A stretch of 64,000 nt of DNA from positions 1 through 64,000 of the forward strand of contig JAQYVY010000013.1 in NCBI GenBank assembly GCA_030145195.1, given 5' to 3'. Each line of letters begins with the position of its first letter. The stretch's first letter is position 1. The position numbers and the translations under genes are program-made. The notes beneath the pieces were generated by a model. That model worked only from the letters and a program-made list of their open reading frames with translations, was not told the DNA's origin and did not search any database. Positions 25,463-33,629 of the stretch are shown here, in pieces. The stretch comes from Desulfuromonadales bacterium (GTDB taxonomy: Bacteria > Desulfobacterota > Desulfuromonadia > Desulfuromonadales > BM103).

Positions 25463-26026
25463 ATGAGAATGCCGAAGAAGATGACCGATGCCGCGTTAAA
25501 AGATGCCTTTAAAATCATTAAAGAGGGCACTCTTAACGAAATCAGACGACTCTTTGCTGAGGGCTTTGACCCAAAGTTTAACCATGACTTTATCTTGAGC
25601 CTGGCAGCCTCGCGTGGCTATTTGCCTCTGGTCGAATTTCTTGTTGAAACTCACAAACTGAATATCAATTGCTGGGAGGACTCACCGCTACGACATGCAG
25701 CAGGAGAGGGCCACCTTGAAGTCGTTGAGTATCTGGTTAGGAAAGGTGCGTACATCAGCTCAGAAGATTACAAAGCATTGCACTGGGCGGTCTGGCGAGG
25801 TCGTTACAAGGTTGTCCAATTCATACTCAGCCTTGGGGTTGACACAAAAGCATTAACTTCGGGAGATTTGACCATGGTCTGCTGTGCGGGTCATCTTGAT
25901 ATGGTTAAGCTGCTTGTCGAAGAATTGAATGTAAAAGCAAACAGCAACCATCTTCGGCTTGCTCGTATGGAAAAGCATGAAGAGGTCGCTGAGTATCTTG
26001 CGGGTCAAACAGGTCAAAAAGGATAA
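25463..26026 (+). CDS. ankyrin-repeat protein
   Basis: The 187-residue protein consists of about five ankyrin repeats from residue 30 on: LSLAASRGYLPLVEFLVE, LRHAAGEGHLEVVEYLVRKG, LHWAVWRGRYKVVQFIL and VCCAGHLDMVKLLVEE are typical helix pairs. It probably mediates protein binding. ATG 25463 follows AGGAGG by six bases; an in-frame TTG at 25457 is less likely. It is divergent from the WYL operon and shares its palindrome, and is followed by the Cys-rich gene after six bases. Confidence 0.88.
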   Translation: MRMPKKMTDAALKDAFKIIKEGTLNEIRRLFAEGFDPKFNHDFILSLAASRGYLPLVEFLVETHKLNINCWEDSPLRHAAGEGHLEVVEYLVRKGAYISSEDYKALHWAVWRGRYKVVQFILSLGVDTKALTSGDLTMVCCAGHLDMVKLLVEELNVKANSNHLRLARMEKHEEVAEYLAGQTGQKG

Positions 26027-26032
26027 GAGTCT

Positions 26033-26281
26033 ATGAGCAATATAAATGAAAAAATCTGTCCGTTATGTGAACTCACTTCATCTGTAGCGGAGAAATACTG
26101 TCCCGTCACCCAAAGGGATATCTGCTACGACTGTGACGACCTGATAGGTCTGGGCTTCTCCAATTATGATGATCAGCCACCCTCACATTTTTATCCGGCA
26201 ACGTGGGTCTACGACAGGATCAAGGAGCTGACCGGATTAAGTTACCAGGAGGCGAAAAAGCTCTGGTTGGAAGATAGATAA
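26033..26281 (+). CDS. small Cys-rich protein (putative zinc-binding)
   Basis: The 82-residue protein has three cysteine groups, CPLCE (near 9), YCPV (near 22) and CYDCDD (near 31-35), that could form a treble-clef or zinc-ribbon. The C-terminal half (DRIKELTGLSYQEAKKLWLE) is a helical segment. It follows the ankyrin gene by six bases, so the two are probably co-transcribed and co-regulated. Function unknown. Confidence 0.7.
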   Translation: MSNINEKICPLCELTSSVAEKYCPVTQRDICYDCDDLIGLGFSNYDDQPPSHFYPATWVYDRIKELTGLSYQEAKKLWLEDR

Positions 26282-26352
26282 AACTGTTGTCAACTCTTCT
26301 CCGTCAGCATCTCGGCGAGCGGGAAAAGCAACTCCCGAGTGATAATTCAAAC

Positions 26353-26661
26353 CTAATCTTTTACTTCATTCAAGATATCCTGAACTCGATCTCTAATGGC
26401 TTGAATATCGTAGCGGGCATTTTCAAGGTATTCATTGATGCAGATCGAATAGCTTTGAACTTCGTCCTTATAGCTATTCACCTCAGCATTGTATGAGTCA
26501 ACCTCGCCTTGGTTATTAAATGAGCTTGGCCGATAAGGTGCTGTTGGCTTAAAGCAATCAGCAGAAGGGTATCCCATAATTCCGAGATTGCTGTCACCGA
26601 ACACCAAGGTGTGAGTCGGGACCAGGAAAATCACCAGACATAAAACAATTAACTTCTTCAT
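26353..26661 (-). CDS. small exported protein, hypothetical
   Basis: Starting at ATG 26661, the 102-residue protein has a clear signal peptide (MKKLIVLCLVIFLVPTHTLV) and a mature part with Asn/Tyr/Ser-rich helices (VDSYNAEVNSYKDEVQSYSI), two cysteines and a C-terminal helix. The pattern suggests a short coiled-coil periplasmic protein. Family not recognised. The frame start at 26703 would put residues before the signal sequence and is rejected. Confidence 0.6.
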   Translation of the reverse strand: MKKLIVLCLVIFLVPTHTLVFGDSNLGIMGYPSADCFKPTAPYRPSSFNNQGEVDSYNAEVNSYKDEVQSYSICINEYLENARYDIQAIRDRVQDILNEVKD

Positions 26662-26731
26662 TGTTAATATAAAGAGACTGCAGGAAAACCCAAGCCGTCT
26701 CAACTCCTTAAATATGCCTCTTCCGCAGAAT

Positions 26732-26767
26732 CTGTCATAGGGGACATTGGTAACTTATGTAAGTTGT
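26732..26767. repeat. GGGGACATTGGTAAC repeat copy
   Basis: The sequence GTCATAGGGGACATTGGTAA, followed by CTTATGTAAGTTG, matches the end of the element at 2318-2397 and the GTCATAGGGGAC pair at 29707-29740. It is an intergenic repeat in the 660-base gap before the porin gene; the rest of that gap holds AT-rich sequence and the Fur-like sites, no gene seen. Confidence 0.5.
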
Positions 26768-27183
26768 TATTCCTCGACAGAAGCACCATTCCGATCAGAT
26801 CTCCTGCTCAATCTCCATCATGAAAAAGGGTAATAATTTAACATCGAAGTTCAGGCATACAGCTTTGCGCCTCCAAGCCTAGCTAGGTTGTCGCGGCATC
26901 TCTCCTACTCATTTTTTCAGTTAATTCAATTCAATAACTTACCAACGCCCCCCCCTTACATGAAGTCAATGATGGCAGTCTTACTGACAAATGCTGGGTC
27001 TGATTCTTCCCTGAGAGACTCTCTCACCACCTCTGACTCACAGTTCCAACAAAACACACCCTTTATAAAATTCATACAATTCGATTAGTTACAACCCTCC
27101 CCCTAGAAGCTCCAAGGGCCTCACCTCTAATTTGCCCTTGCCCCTCAAACCACATAGCGAAACATCTTAGAAATAGTTTATTT

Positions 27184-27260
27184 GAAATTAAAAATCATTT
27201 TCTATTTGACGATCCCGCTCATTCGGTTTAGTTTCTGAAATCGATTTTCAAAATCGTTTC
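27184..27260 (+). promoter_or_regulatory. Fur-like boxes upstream of the porin operon
   Basis: GAAATTAAAAATCATTTTC (27184-27202) matches the 19-bp Fur consensus at 14 positions. A second palindrome, GATTTTCAAAATC inside 27237-27260, flanked by GAAATC and GTTTC, may be a second Fur-family site. They lie 60-140 bases before the porin gene, in the promoter region, so iron repression is the likely control. Confidence 0.6.
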
Positions 27261-27322
27261 CGGCCGAGCCCACTTTCAGGTTTACCGGGAGAGGCTATCA
27301 ACCACTCAAAAGGAGTAGATTA

Positions 27323-28552
27323 ATGTTGAAACGTTGTCTGAGTATGTTCGGGGTTCTCACTGTTCTGTTTATCATGACACCTCAGGTCGGGATGTCAGCC
27401 ACCATGGAAGAGCTGGAAAGGCGTCTGGATCTTCTTACCACTGAAATACAAAAAATGAAAAATGAAGCTGCGGTAGTTGAGCCTGAATACGAGTCCAGTT
27501 TCGGCTCTGGCCCAGCGGCATCGAAAGTTTACCAGCTCGCCAAAGGCCTTTCCATTGGTGGCTATGGTGAATCTCACTACACAAACTATGTCAGCGACAA
27601 AGGGGATAAGCTTGACACCGCGGACGCACTCCGTTTTGTCCTCTATGCCGGCTATAAATTTACCGACAAGATTGTAATGAATACAGAGATCGAGTTCGAG
27701 CATGGGTCGACTGGCGAGGACGGTGAAGTTTCTGTTGAGTTTGCCACTTTGGATTTTCTCCTTGATGACGCGTTCAACATCCGGACCGGCCTGGTGCTGG
27801 TTCCGGTTGGTATTGCTAACGAGTTGCACGAGCCGACCCTCTTCCATGGGAATGACCGGCCGCTGGTTGAGCGACAAGTCATTCCTTCCACCTGGCGTGA
27901 AATGGGTCTGGGGGCCTTTGGTGAAATCACCGAAGGTCTTGATTACAAGCTGTATCTTGTTAACGGCATGGACGCTGCCGGCTTTGACAGCAAGGGCCTC
28001 CGTGGTGGCCGTCAAGATGGTTCAAAAGCGAAAGCAGAAGACTGGGCGGTCGTTGCCCGGTTGGATTACGAGCCAGTTCTCGGGCTAAACCTCGGCAGCA
28101 GCGCCTACCTTGGTGGTTCTGGTCAAGGACAAGATTTTGCTGGCAAAAAAGTTGATGTATTTACCCAGGTCTATGAAGCTCACGGGCAATACAAAGTCTC
28201 TGGGCTTGAACTGAAAGCCCTCGCATCTCTGGTTGAAATTGATGACGCCGACCAAGTCTCTGCTGAAGTTGGCGAAGACGTTCCTGATCGAATCTCTGGC
28301 TGGTATAGCGAGGTGGCGTATGACGTACTGCCCCTGATCGCCCCTGGCACAACTCAGTATCTGGCGCCTTTTGTTCGCTATGAGCAGATTGACTATAAAG
28401 GTTCGAACGAAGACGTCGATCTGCTTGCCACTGGCATCAGCTACAAGCCGATTCCTAACGTGGTCATCAAAGCGGACTATCGCAACTTCAGAAACAAGCA
28501 TAAAACCGACACAGCCGACGAGGTAAATCTCGGACTGGGCTTCATCTTCTAA
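27323..28552 (+). CDS. outer-membrane porin with N-terminal coiled coil
   Basis: The 409-residue protein has a signal peptide (MLKRCLSMFGVLTVLFIMTP, cleavage near SA), a coiled coil (MEELERRLDLLTTEIQKMKNE, about 28-48) and a beta-barrel from about residue 75 on that ends in aromatic strands (NLGLGFIF). Such porins are found with phosphate- or iron-related operons. Fur-like boxes precede it. It heads the operon with the FMN-binding and 4-TM genes. A hairpin follows. The substrate is unknown; ferric or small-anion uptake is inference. Confidence 0.85.
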   Translation: MLKRCLSMFGVLTVLFIMTPQVGMSATMEELERRLDLLTTEIQKMKNEAAVVEPEYESSFGSGPAASKVYQLAKGLSIGGYGESHYTNYVSDKGDKLDTADALRFVLYAGYKFTDKIVMNTEIEFEHGSTGEDGEVSVEFATLDFLLDDAFNIRTGLVLVPVGIANELHEPTLFHGNDRPLVERQVIPSTWREMGLGAFGEITEGLDYKLYLVNGMDAAGFDSKGLRGGRQDGSKAKAEDWAVVARLDYEPVLGLNLGSSAYLGGSGQGQDFAGKKVDVFTQVYEAHGQYKVSGLELKALASLVEIDDADQVSAEVGEDVPDRISGWYSEVAYDVLPLIAPGTTQYLAPFVRYEQIDYKGSNEDVDLLATGISYKPIPNVVIKADYRNFRNKHKTDTADEVNLGLGFIF

Positions 28553-28572
28553 ATTCCGCTGCAACTTAAGCT

Positions 28573-28601
28573 GTGAACCGGAGGCAAACCCTCCGGTTCA
28601 C
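28573..28601 (+). terminator. strong intercistronic hairpin, partial terminator or mRNA stabiliser
   Basis: A perfect 12-bp stem GTGAACCGGAGG (28573-28584) pairs with CCTCCGGTTCAC (28590-28601). There is no T-run after it. Lying between porin and FMN-binding genes, it may protect the porin transcript 3' end and lower expression of the next two genes. Confidence 0.6.
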
Positions 28602-28613
28602 CTAGGCGATAAC

Positions 28614-29159
28614 ATGACCAGAGCACTATTTTTCACCGCCCTTCTCTTGGGCCTGCTTTGCCAAGCACCATCCGTCCACGCCAGGGCCTATACAACCAAG
28701 GCCGAGGCTTTGAAGTTCGCTTTCCCCGATGTGGAACGGGTTGAAACACTTAATCTCTTTCTGACTGAAGCCGAGGTGGCTGGTGTTGCCAAAAAGTCGG
28801 GGGCCTCTTTAGATTCGCCCCTCTACACCTTCTATGTGGGCAAGTCAGGAGAGAGCGTTACCGGTTATGTGGCCATTGAAGCCGCAACTGTCCGGACCCA
28901 TCAGGAGACCGTTATGGTAACCCTCAACCCAGATGGCGAGGTCCGCTTTGTAGAGATCCTGGCTTTTTTTGAGCCGGAAGAATACCTGCCATCAAAGCGA
29001 TGGCTCGATCAATTCATAGACCTCCAGCTATCGAAGCAACTGAGAATTGGTGGGGACATTCAGGGGATCACCGGAGCAACCTTGTCGGCACAGTCGGTCA
29101 CCCGTCAAGTGCGCAAAACGGCCGCGTTACTGCAAACCTATCTTGAGAGGACAGAGTAA
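28614..29159 (+). CDS. FMN-binding-domain exported protein
   Basis: The 181-residue protein has a signal peptide (MTRALFFTALLLGLLCQAPS) and an FMN-binding domain as in NqrC/RnfG: VTGYVAIEAATVRTHQETVM and the flavinylation motif GITGATLSAQSVT, whose Thr would carry FMN covalently (attached by ApbE). It probably works in the periplasm as an electron carrier. The 4-TM gene overlaps its stop by one base. With a Fur-controlled porin this suggests a flavin-based ferric-reductase step. Confidence 0.85.
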   Translation: MTRALFFTALLLGLLCQAPSVHARAYTTKAEALKFAFPDVERVETLNLFLTEAEVAGVAKKSGASLDSPLYTFYVGKSGESVTGYVAIEAATVRTHQETVMVTLNPDGEVRFVEILAFFEPEEYLPSKRWLDQFIDLQLSKQLRIGGDIQGITGATLSAQSVTRQVRKTAALLQTYLERTE

Positions 29160-29671
29160 TGCGAGTCATGACCTCAGGCCCCGGGTTTCAACAATCGAAC
29201 AAGGCCATTATGGGCTTTTTCTTCCTTTATTTTTTCCTGCACTGGACCACTGGTTTTTTTATGTTTCACACAAAGCTCGGCTTCTCCTATGAAGGTGTCG
29301 TGCGCTATTACCTGGGAGACCCCGACCAGTTCATCAACCCACGAAGCTTTGCTGGCTTGCTCGAAGTTTCCCACTTTCACCTATTTGCTATGGGACTCTT
29401 CTTTGTTGTTTTTGCACACCTTCTGGTCTTTACCCCCTTCCGCAAACCTCTTAAAAACGGTTTGACCTGGGGCCTGGCCATCGCGCTATTGTCTGACATG
29501 GCATCCGGGTGGCTGGTCAGGTACGCGGATGGAAGCTTTGCCTGGCTCAAACTGGGCTCCTTCTGGGCGGTTCAGGGTGGATCCTTGATGATTATGTGTG
29601 GTCTGGTTTGGGCTCTGGTCCTGAGGGCAGACCAACACAAAAAGCCAAGAGCTAAACACGCAAACGAATAG
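29159..29671 (+). CDS. four-TM membrane protein, probable electron-transfer partner
   Basis: The 170-residue protein has membrane segments near 18-36 (IMGFFFLYFFLHWTTGFFMF), 68-90 (HFHLFAMGLFFVVFAHLLVF), 100-120 and 130-152. Several membrane His residues (HWT, SHFHLF, AHLL) could ligand heme b. The family is not recognised; it may pass electrons from the membrane to the FMN protein. The start overlaps the previous stop (TAATG). Confidence 0.75.
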   Translation: MRVMTSGPGFQQSNKAIMGFFFLYFFLHWTTGFFMFHTKLGFSYEGVVRYYLGDPDQFINPRSFAGLLEVSHFHLFAMGLFFVVFAHLLVFTPFRKPLKNGLTWGLAIALLSDMASGWLVRYADGSFAWLKLGSFWAVQGGSLMIMCGLVWALVLRADQHKKPRAKHANE

Positions 29672-29706
29672 TGAGAACAACAGGGCTTTCCCAGAAATCA
29701 CAAATA

Positions 29707-29740
29707 TGTCATAGGGGACGTTTGGTCATAGGGGACATTC
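29707..29740. repeat. tandem GTCATAGGGGAC repeat
   Basis: Two copies of GTCATAGGGGAC, 17 bases apart, lie between convergent genes. They are related to the repeat at 26732-26767. Function unknown. Confidence 0.4.
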
Positions 29741-30240
29741 TATCTTCCCCCCTTATATTTGTTAGCTGCCTTTTTCGGGTCCATATTCTCTGGCATCACA
29801 ACAGCAACCACACGCCCTTTTGCGCAGACTCTTCCCTCTGCAGATACGGATATCTCTAGAATTACTTTACGTTCTTTAATTTCGATGACAACTCCGAGGA
29901 GCTCTAATTCGACTCCTAGAGGGGTTGGGGCTAAGTAGTCCACTTTGAGAGAGCCAGTAACAAATCGAAGGTTCGGATTTGTACCAAGCTCTATCCCTGA
30001 ATTCCGGGCTGCAGCTGCTGAAGCACTGGCGGTACCGTGGCAATCGATTAAAGAAGCTATGAGCCCGCCATAAACATAGCCCGGAATCGCCATATGGTAT
30101 GATTCGGGCAAAAAATGAGCAATTGTTTCATCACCCTTCCAGTAGCTCTTCAACTGGTGTCCATCTGTATTATTCTTACCGCATCCATAACAATGACTTA
30201 GCTCTTCCGGGTAGCAGTCTTGGAACGCTCTCTGTTTCAT
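29740..30240 (-). CDS. PaaI-family hotdog thioesterase
   Basis: The 166-residue protein has the hotdog thioesterase pattern: HCYGCGKNN at the N-terminus, GYVYGGLIASLIDCHGTASA as the central helix, LKVDYLAPTPLGVELEL and AEGRVCAKGRVVAVVMPENM. The substrate, an acyl-CoA, cannot be told. It is transcribed alone; the following genes on the same strand are 188 bases upstream. Confidence 0.88.
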   Translation of the reverse strand: MKQRAFQDCYPEELSHCYGCGKNNTDGHQLKSYWKGDETIAHFLPESYHMAIPGYVYGGLIASLIDCHGTASASAAAARNSGIELGTNPNLRFVTGSLKVDYLAPTPLGVELELLGVVIEIKERKVILEISVSAEGRVCAKGRVVAVVMPENMDPKKAANKYKGGR

Positions 30241-30428
30241 TTAGAGATCCTTATTAGTGATGATTGGTACGCCCTAGAAGAAAGGAAATAGATCTATTAT
30301 ATTGGCAGCTAATGGTTCGCTATAAGCGGTGGTGGCGATAAGGTTCGGCCTACTACCTCAATTTGATTTTGTTTTTCGGGAAACACCCAGCTATTTTCCA
30401 TCAGCTTGATTTGCTTGGCAGGTGGATT

Positions 30429-30902
30429 TTACTTTGTATTTTCAGATATTACTTTTCCCTGACTCACAAATGAAATTCCTTGTCCCGATTTTGCTCCGAT
30501 CATTACACTTTCGATAATTGGTGTGTTGATTTCTTTATTTGCCTTCCATTTGACGATGAAATTCGCACCAAAACCACCAGCTTCGTCATTTTCTTTTATT
30601 GAAAAGTGCTGTGAAGCGAGAGGTGCTAAATTTAATGATTTTGGAACAAATTCTTTTATGGAATTGCCGTTATTGTCGAGGTATTCGGCAGAGACAATAG
30701 TGATTTGATTGTGTAAGTCTGTGTTTCTGATGCTCAGCATTGCTGCTAAATTGAAAGGGAGCTCTTTGGGACCGGTAAAAACATTCGAGTATATAGCCAC
30801 ATAAACAGTTTGACCGGACGATAGATTAATTATTGATTCTGTTGAAAAAACCGGAGAAGCAAAGAGTAGGATGGAAAATAAAATTGTGGCCATTTTTTTC
30901 AT
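30429..30902 (-). CDS. DUF3124 exported protein
   Basis: The protein from ATG 30902 (157 residues) has a signal peptide (MKKMATILFSILLFASPVFS) and the DUF3124 domain: GQTVYVAIYSNVFTGPKELP, LSIRNTDLHNQITIVSAEYL, GGFGANFIVKWKA and VMIGAKSGQGISFVSQGKVI. Function unknown. It is AT-rich relative to its surroundings. The start has GGAAG upstream. It follows an attC-like site, which suggests arrival as an integron-type cassette. Confidence 0.85.
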   Translation of the reverse strand: MKKMATILFSILLFASPVFSTESIINLSSGQTVYVAIYSNVFTGPKELPFNLAAMLSIRNTDLHNQITIVSAEYLDNNGNSIKEFVPKSLNLAPLASQHFSIKENDEAGGFGANFIVKWKANKEINTPIIESVMIGAKSGQGISFVSQGKVISENTK

Positions 30903-30936
30903 GTTTGTACTTCCTTTGTTTTTCGATTCTTCCACC

Positions 30937-31004
30937 TAACGTTGCGGGTGAGACGCGGTAAAACCGCCAGGTTTTACCCGTCGAACTCGACCCGATTGTT
31001 ATGG
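30937..31004 (-). other. attC-like integron recombination site
   Basis: On the minus strand the left end reads CCATAACAATCGGGTCGAG and the right end CTCACCCGCAACGTTAGGTG. The right core GTTAGGT fits GTTRRRY. The arms pair imperfectly (TAAC..CGGGT..GGTAAAACC with GGTTTTACC..ACCCG..GTTA), as in attC sites. The left core has one extra base versus RYYYAAC. It lies just after the stop of the lipoprotein gene and before the DUF3124 gene, where an attC should be. Confidence 0.6.
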
Positions 31005-31010
31005 CGATTT

Positions 31011-31637
31011 TTATCTTATTTTGAATTTTGACTGTTTCCAAGCTTGCATCATTTTATTTTTGTAAGACTCATTGTTGTAGTTAATGTTAACTCCAACATC
31101 AAACCCGTTAATATACCTGCTATATATATCTTGTTTTAAAATCACATTACCCTTAGGTCCATAGATTGTGAAATTATAGGTTATGAAGTCAAGCTCATCA
31201 ATTTTTTCAGTTTTTGTTTGAGATGCAACAACCCTTATTCCCTGTTGTTTAAATGCGGAAAGCATAAGGTTTTTTAAAGCTTCATTGCTTTTTTCCCATT
31301 CTCCTTCGTATTCTATTTTGAATGGTTCAGATGTTGACATGAAAATGTTGTGTGAGTTTTTTTGAAAACTTATTAGGTGTCGGAGACCTTTTGAAGTTCC
31401 TTCAATATCAGCAACTTCCCCCATTGCTTTTGAGCCTTTTTGCTCGAATTCCTCCACTTTGTCTTTAGCTACTACGGACCATCCTTTGGGGATTTTTATT
31501 GTCCAACCAATTTCTTGGTTTGAATATGTGTTGTTTTCAATTTCCCCTTCGTCAACTTGACTGTTGGGGGGAGCGTCTCCACATGATGATAGTGATAATA
31601 AAAGCGCACAAAATATTAGGCTTAAAATGTGTTTCAT
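31011..31637 (-). CDS. lipoprotein, hypothetical
   Basis: The 208-residue protein has a signal peptide with a lipobox (LLLSLSSCGD) and a soluble domain with IGWTIKIPKGWSVVAKDKVE and FITYNFTIYGPKGNVILKQD, resembling PsbP/DUF1795-like domains in outline only. The gene is AT-rich compared with the housekeeping genes. An attC-like site follows its stop, consistent with a gene cassette. Confidence 0.75.
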   Translation of the reverse strand: MKHILSLIFCALLLSLSSCGDAPPNSQVDEGEIENNTYSNQEIGWTIKIPKGWSVVAKDKVEEFEQKGSKAMGEVADIEGTSKGLRHLISFQKNSHNIFMSTSEPFKIEYEGEWEKSNEALKNLMLSAFKQQGIRVVASQTKTEKIDELDFITYNFTIYGPKGNVILKQDIYSRYINGFDVGVNINYNNESYKNKMMQAWKQSKFKIR

Positions 31638-32458
31638 AAATATTGCTCTTGTATGTATTGGGGACTGGGAGCCATAACATTTGATTCAACGTCATTTATA
31701 TATCCAGAAACAATTTCCAAATACAGACGTCTACTTTATAAATATAGGTTTCCAGTTTCCAAAGATAGAAACTAGAAACCTAGTTCCTCATCCATCACCC
31801 TGTTCTCCAACCCCAACTGTAAAACCTTATCGAAAGACAACGGCCACGTCTTCTTGTCTGGATTCAAATACTTACCGGCCACCTTAACCTGCTGGCGAAG
31901 TTCAGTTGAGCCCCTCCACAAGGTCATTGCATCAAAACCGAAGCAGAGAACTTAATCCCTGAAGTTAAAAATACAAAACGCCGCAGAGCTCCTGGGGATG
32001 CAGGATTTTTACGGCGTGTTTTTCGGTAAAAAGCAGTAATGTCAAGGTGTTCCCCCAGAACAACAACTGCGCCTACCATAACTTGTATAGAGGATTTTAA
32101 CAAGAGCTCCAACACCATTGCTATGACTGTGCGAAGAGGGGTCGCAGGGGACAGCCTCGTGTGAGTGTCCCGCGAGGCTGTCCCCCTCGCCGGAAGTAGA
32201 GACACCCTATTTGAAAAAATTTGCTTGAGATCATGAGAAACTGGTCATATCATTAACCTCTATGTAGAGCAGAGATGCCCCGAACGTAAAAGGACGAAGA
32301 GTTCGTCAAAACTCTCCGCCCACTTTATATCGACGGCGTCAAAAAAGAGCCTTCCGTAACAGGCTCATAGTCTCTGACAATCTTTACAATAAGATCAACT
32401 CAAACTGAAAACATCTCCACTCTTAGAATCCTTTTCGTGGAGACAACAAGGTGTAAAC
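31638..32458. other. 820-base gap with repeat and possible fragment
   Basis: The gap holds a REP-like palindrome (32147-32185), a doubtful 51-aa minus frame (31772-31927: MTLWRGSTELRQQVKVAG then KYLNPDKKTWPLSFDKVL) and otherwise featureless sequence. The short frame looks somewhat protein-like, without a ribosome site, and may be the tail of a decayed gene. Confidence 0.4.
32147..32185. repeat. REP-like palindrome GGGGACAGCCTCG
   Basis: GGGGACAGCCTCG (32147-32159) and CGAGGCTGTCCCC (32173-32185) are perfect inverted arms around 13 bases. It resembles the GGGGACAGGCACC palindrome at 52477-52513. These are probably REP sequences mobilised by a Y1 transposase elsewhere in the genome. Confidence 0.65.
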
Positions 32459-32668
32459 ATGAAATGTCCAAATTGCCAGAATATGGATTTTAATATCTAC
32501 GAAGCACTAGGGTTCACATCGAAAGAAAGCCCTATAAAAGAATGTGAGTGTGGACATGTTTGGCGCTTGGTTCCTCTTGCAGGGGGCAACAAAAGGATAG
32601 ACACTCTAAGGCAAGGTCACTCTTGCGGGAGACTCACGGGGGAGACCTGCCCATCAACAGGCTGCTAG
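32459..32668 (+). CDS. small zinc-ribbon protein
   Basis: The 69-residue protein starts MKCPNCQNMDFNIYEALGFT and has ECECGHVWRLVP, so four cysteines (CPNC, CECG) probably bind zinc. AAGGTG precedes the ATG. The last 20 residues look less natural and may follow a frameshift. Function unknown. Confidence 0.55.
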   Translation: MKCPNCQNMDFNIYEALGFTSKESPIKECECGHVWRLVPLAGGNKRIDTLRQGHSCGRLTGETCPSTGC

Positions 32669-32696
32669 CAACCGGTCGGACTATCAATGAACTGGC

Positions 32697-32728
32697 TGCA
32701 AAGCCGCCTGATACAGGGCGGCTTTGCA
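32697..32728. terminator. hairpin between convergent genes
   Basis: A 12-bp stem TGCAAAGCCGCC (32697-32708) pairs with GGCGGCTTTGCA (32717-32728). It lies between the zinc-ribbon gene and the convergent metallo-hydrolase gene. No T-run is seen, so its efficiency is uncertain. Confidence 0.55.
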
Positions 32729-32735
32729 ACAGGGC

Positions 32736-33629
32736 TCAGTAAACTCCCGAATAGACCAATTCGATCCAACGATCACTCTTGAACAGCCCATTTCCCCATT
32801 GTTCTTCAAGATCAGCCAGAGGTTTAGCGGCGATCGCTTCTGTCGTGGTAAGACCCTCGGCTTTAAGTTGTTTCAGCCGATGATAAGCGGTTTCTAGCAT
32901 CTGCCGATAAGTGGTTAATTGCGCCTTGTTGCCTAAGGGTCCGTGCCCGGCAATGATCTTCGTGTTGTCATCAGCTAAGGCCAAAATCGTGTTTGTTGCT
33001 GCGATCATCCCTTTTAAGGAGCCACCGTGGTTGACATCGATAAAGGGATAGAAGCCATTGAAGAAAATGTCGCCAGCGTGGATGACATTGGCCCCTTTGA
33101 AATAGATGAAGCTGTCACCATCGGTATGAGCGTGAGGGACATGAATAGCTTGTACCCGGTCGCCATTGAGATGGAAACTGATATCTTCGGAAAAGGTCAC
33201 CACGGGTAAGCCTTCAGGGGCAACGGCCGCTCTCTTGATCTGGAAGGCTTCGACAAATGAGCCTGTGCTCAATCGTTCGCGAACGTTATCGTGGGAGAAG
33301 ATCAAGGTGCCGCTTTGCCCCAGGGTTTCGTTCCCACCGGTGTGGTCGCCGTGGTAGTGGGTGTTGAGCAAAAACTTCGGGATGTCACCGCCAACAGCTT
33401 TGATAGCGGCGATGATTTTATCTGTGAGTGGGGCGTACTGGTCATCAATCAGAAAGGTTCCATCAGGGCCAACAAATAGACCGATATTGCCACCTTTGCC
33501 AGCGAGCAGGTAGATCTGTTCCGTGACCGGGGTGGTGACAATCTGGACCTCTTCTGCTAGTACCGTTGTGGTGAAGGTGACGACTGTTATGGTCAGAGCT
33601 AAAAGTATTGTCGTAAGATTTTTAGTCAT
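32736..33629 (-). CDS. periplasmic metallo-beta-lactamase-fold hydrolase
   Basis: From ATG 33629, the 297-residue protein has a signal peptide (LTTILLALTITVVTFTTTVLA) and the metal motif THYHGDHTGGN, then HVPHAHTDGD, HAGDIFFNGF and AGHGP. This is the glyoxalase II/SoxH-like or quinoprotein-relay MBL family, often exported; its substrate is unknown. GGAGG lies 6-9 bases before the ATG, so the frame start at 33716 is rejected. Confidence 0.88.
   Translation of the reverse strand: MTKNLTTILLALTITVVTFTTTVLAEEVQIVTTPVTEQIYLLAGKGGNIGLFVGPDGTFLIDDQYAPLTDKIIAAIKAVGGDIPKFLLNTHYHGDHTGGNETLGQSGTLIFSHDNVRERLSTGSFVEAFQIKRAAVAPEGLPVVTFSEDISFHLNGDRVQAIHVPHAHTDGDSFIYFKGANVIHAGDIFFNGFYPFIDVNHGGSLKGMIAATNTILALADDNTKIIAGHGPLGNKAQLTTYRQMLETAYHRLKQLKAEGLTTTEAIAAKPLADLEEQWGNGLFKSDRWIELVYSGVY

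Noticed and set aside
26888-27088. 66-codon plus frame before the porin
   Set aside because: It has low-complexity text and no ribosome site, and lies in an AT-rich gap just before the Fur-like promoter region.
31924-32205. 93-codon minus frame
   Set aside because: It runs through the perfect REP-like palindrome and shows no family motif.
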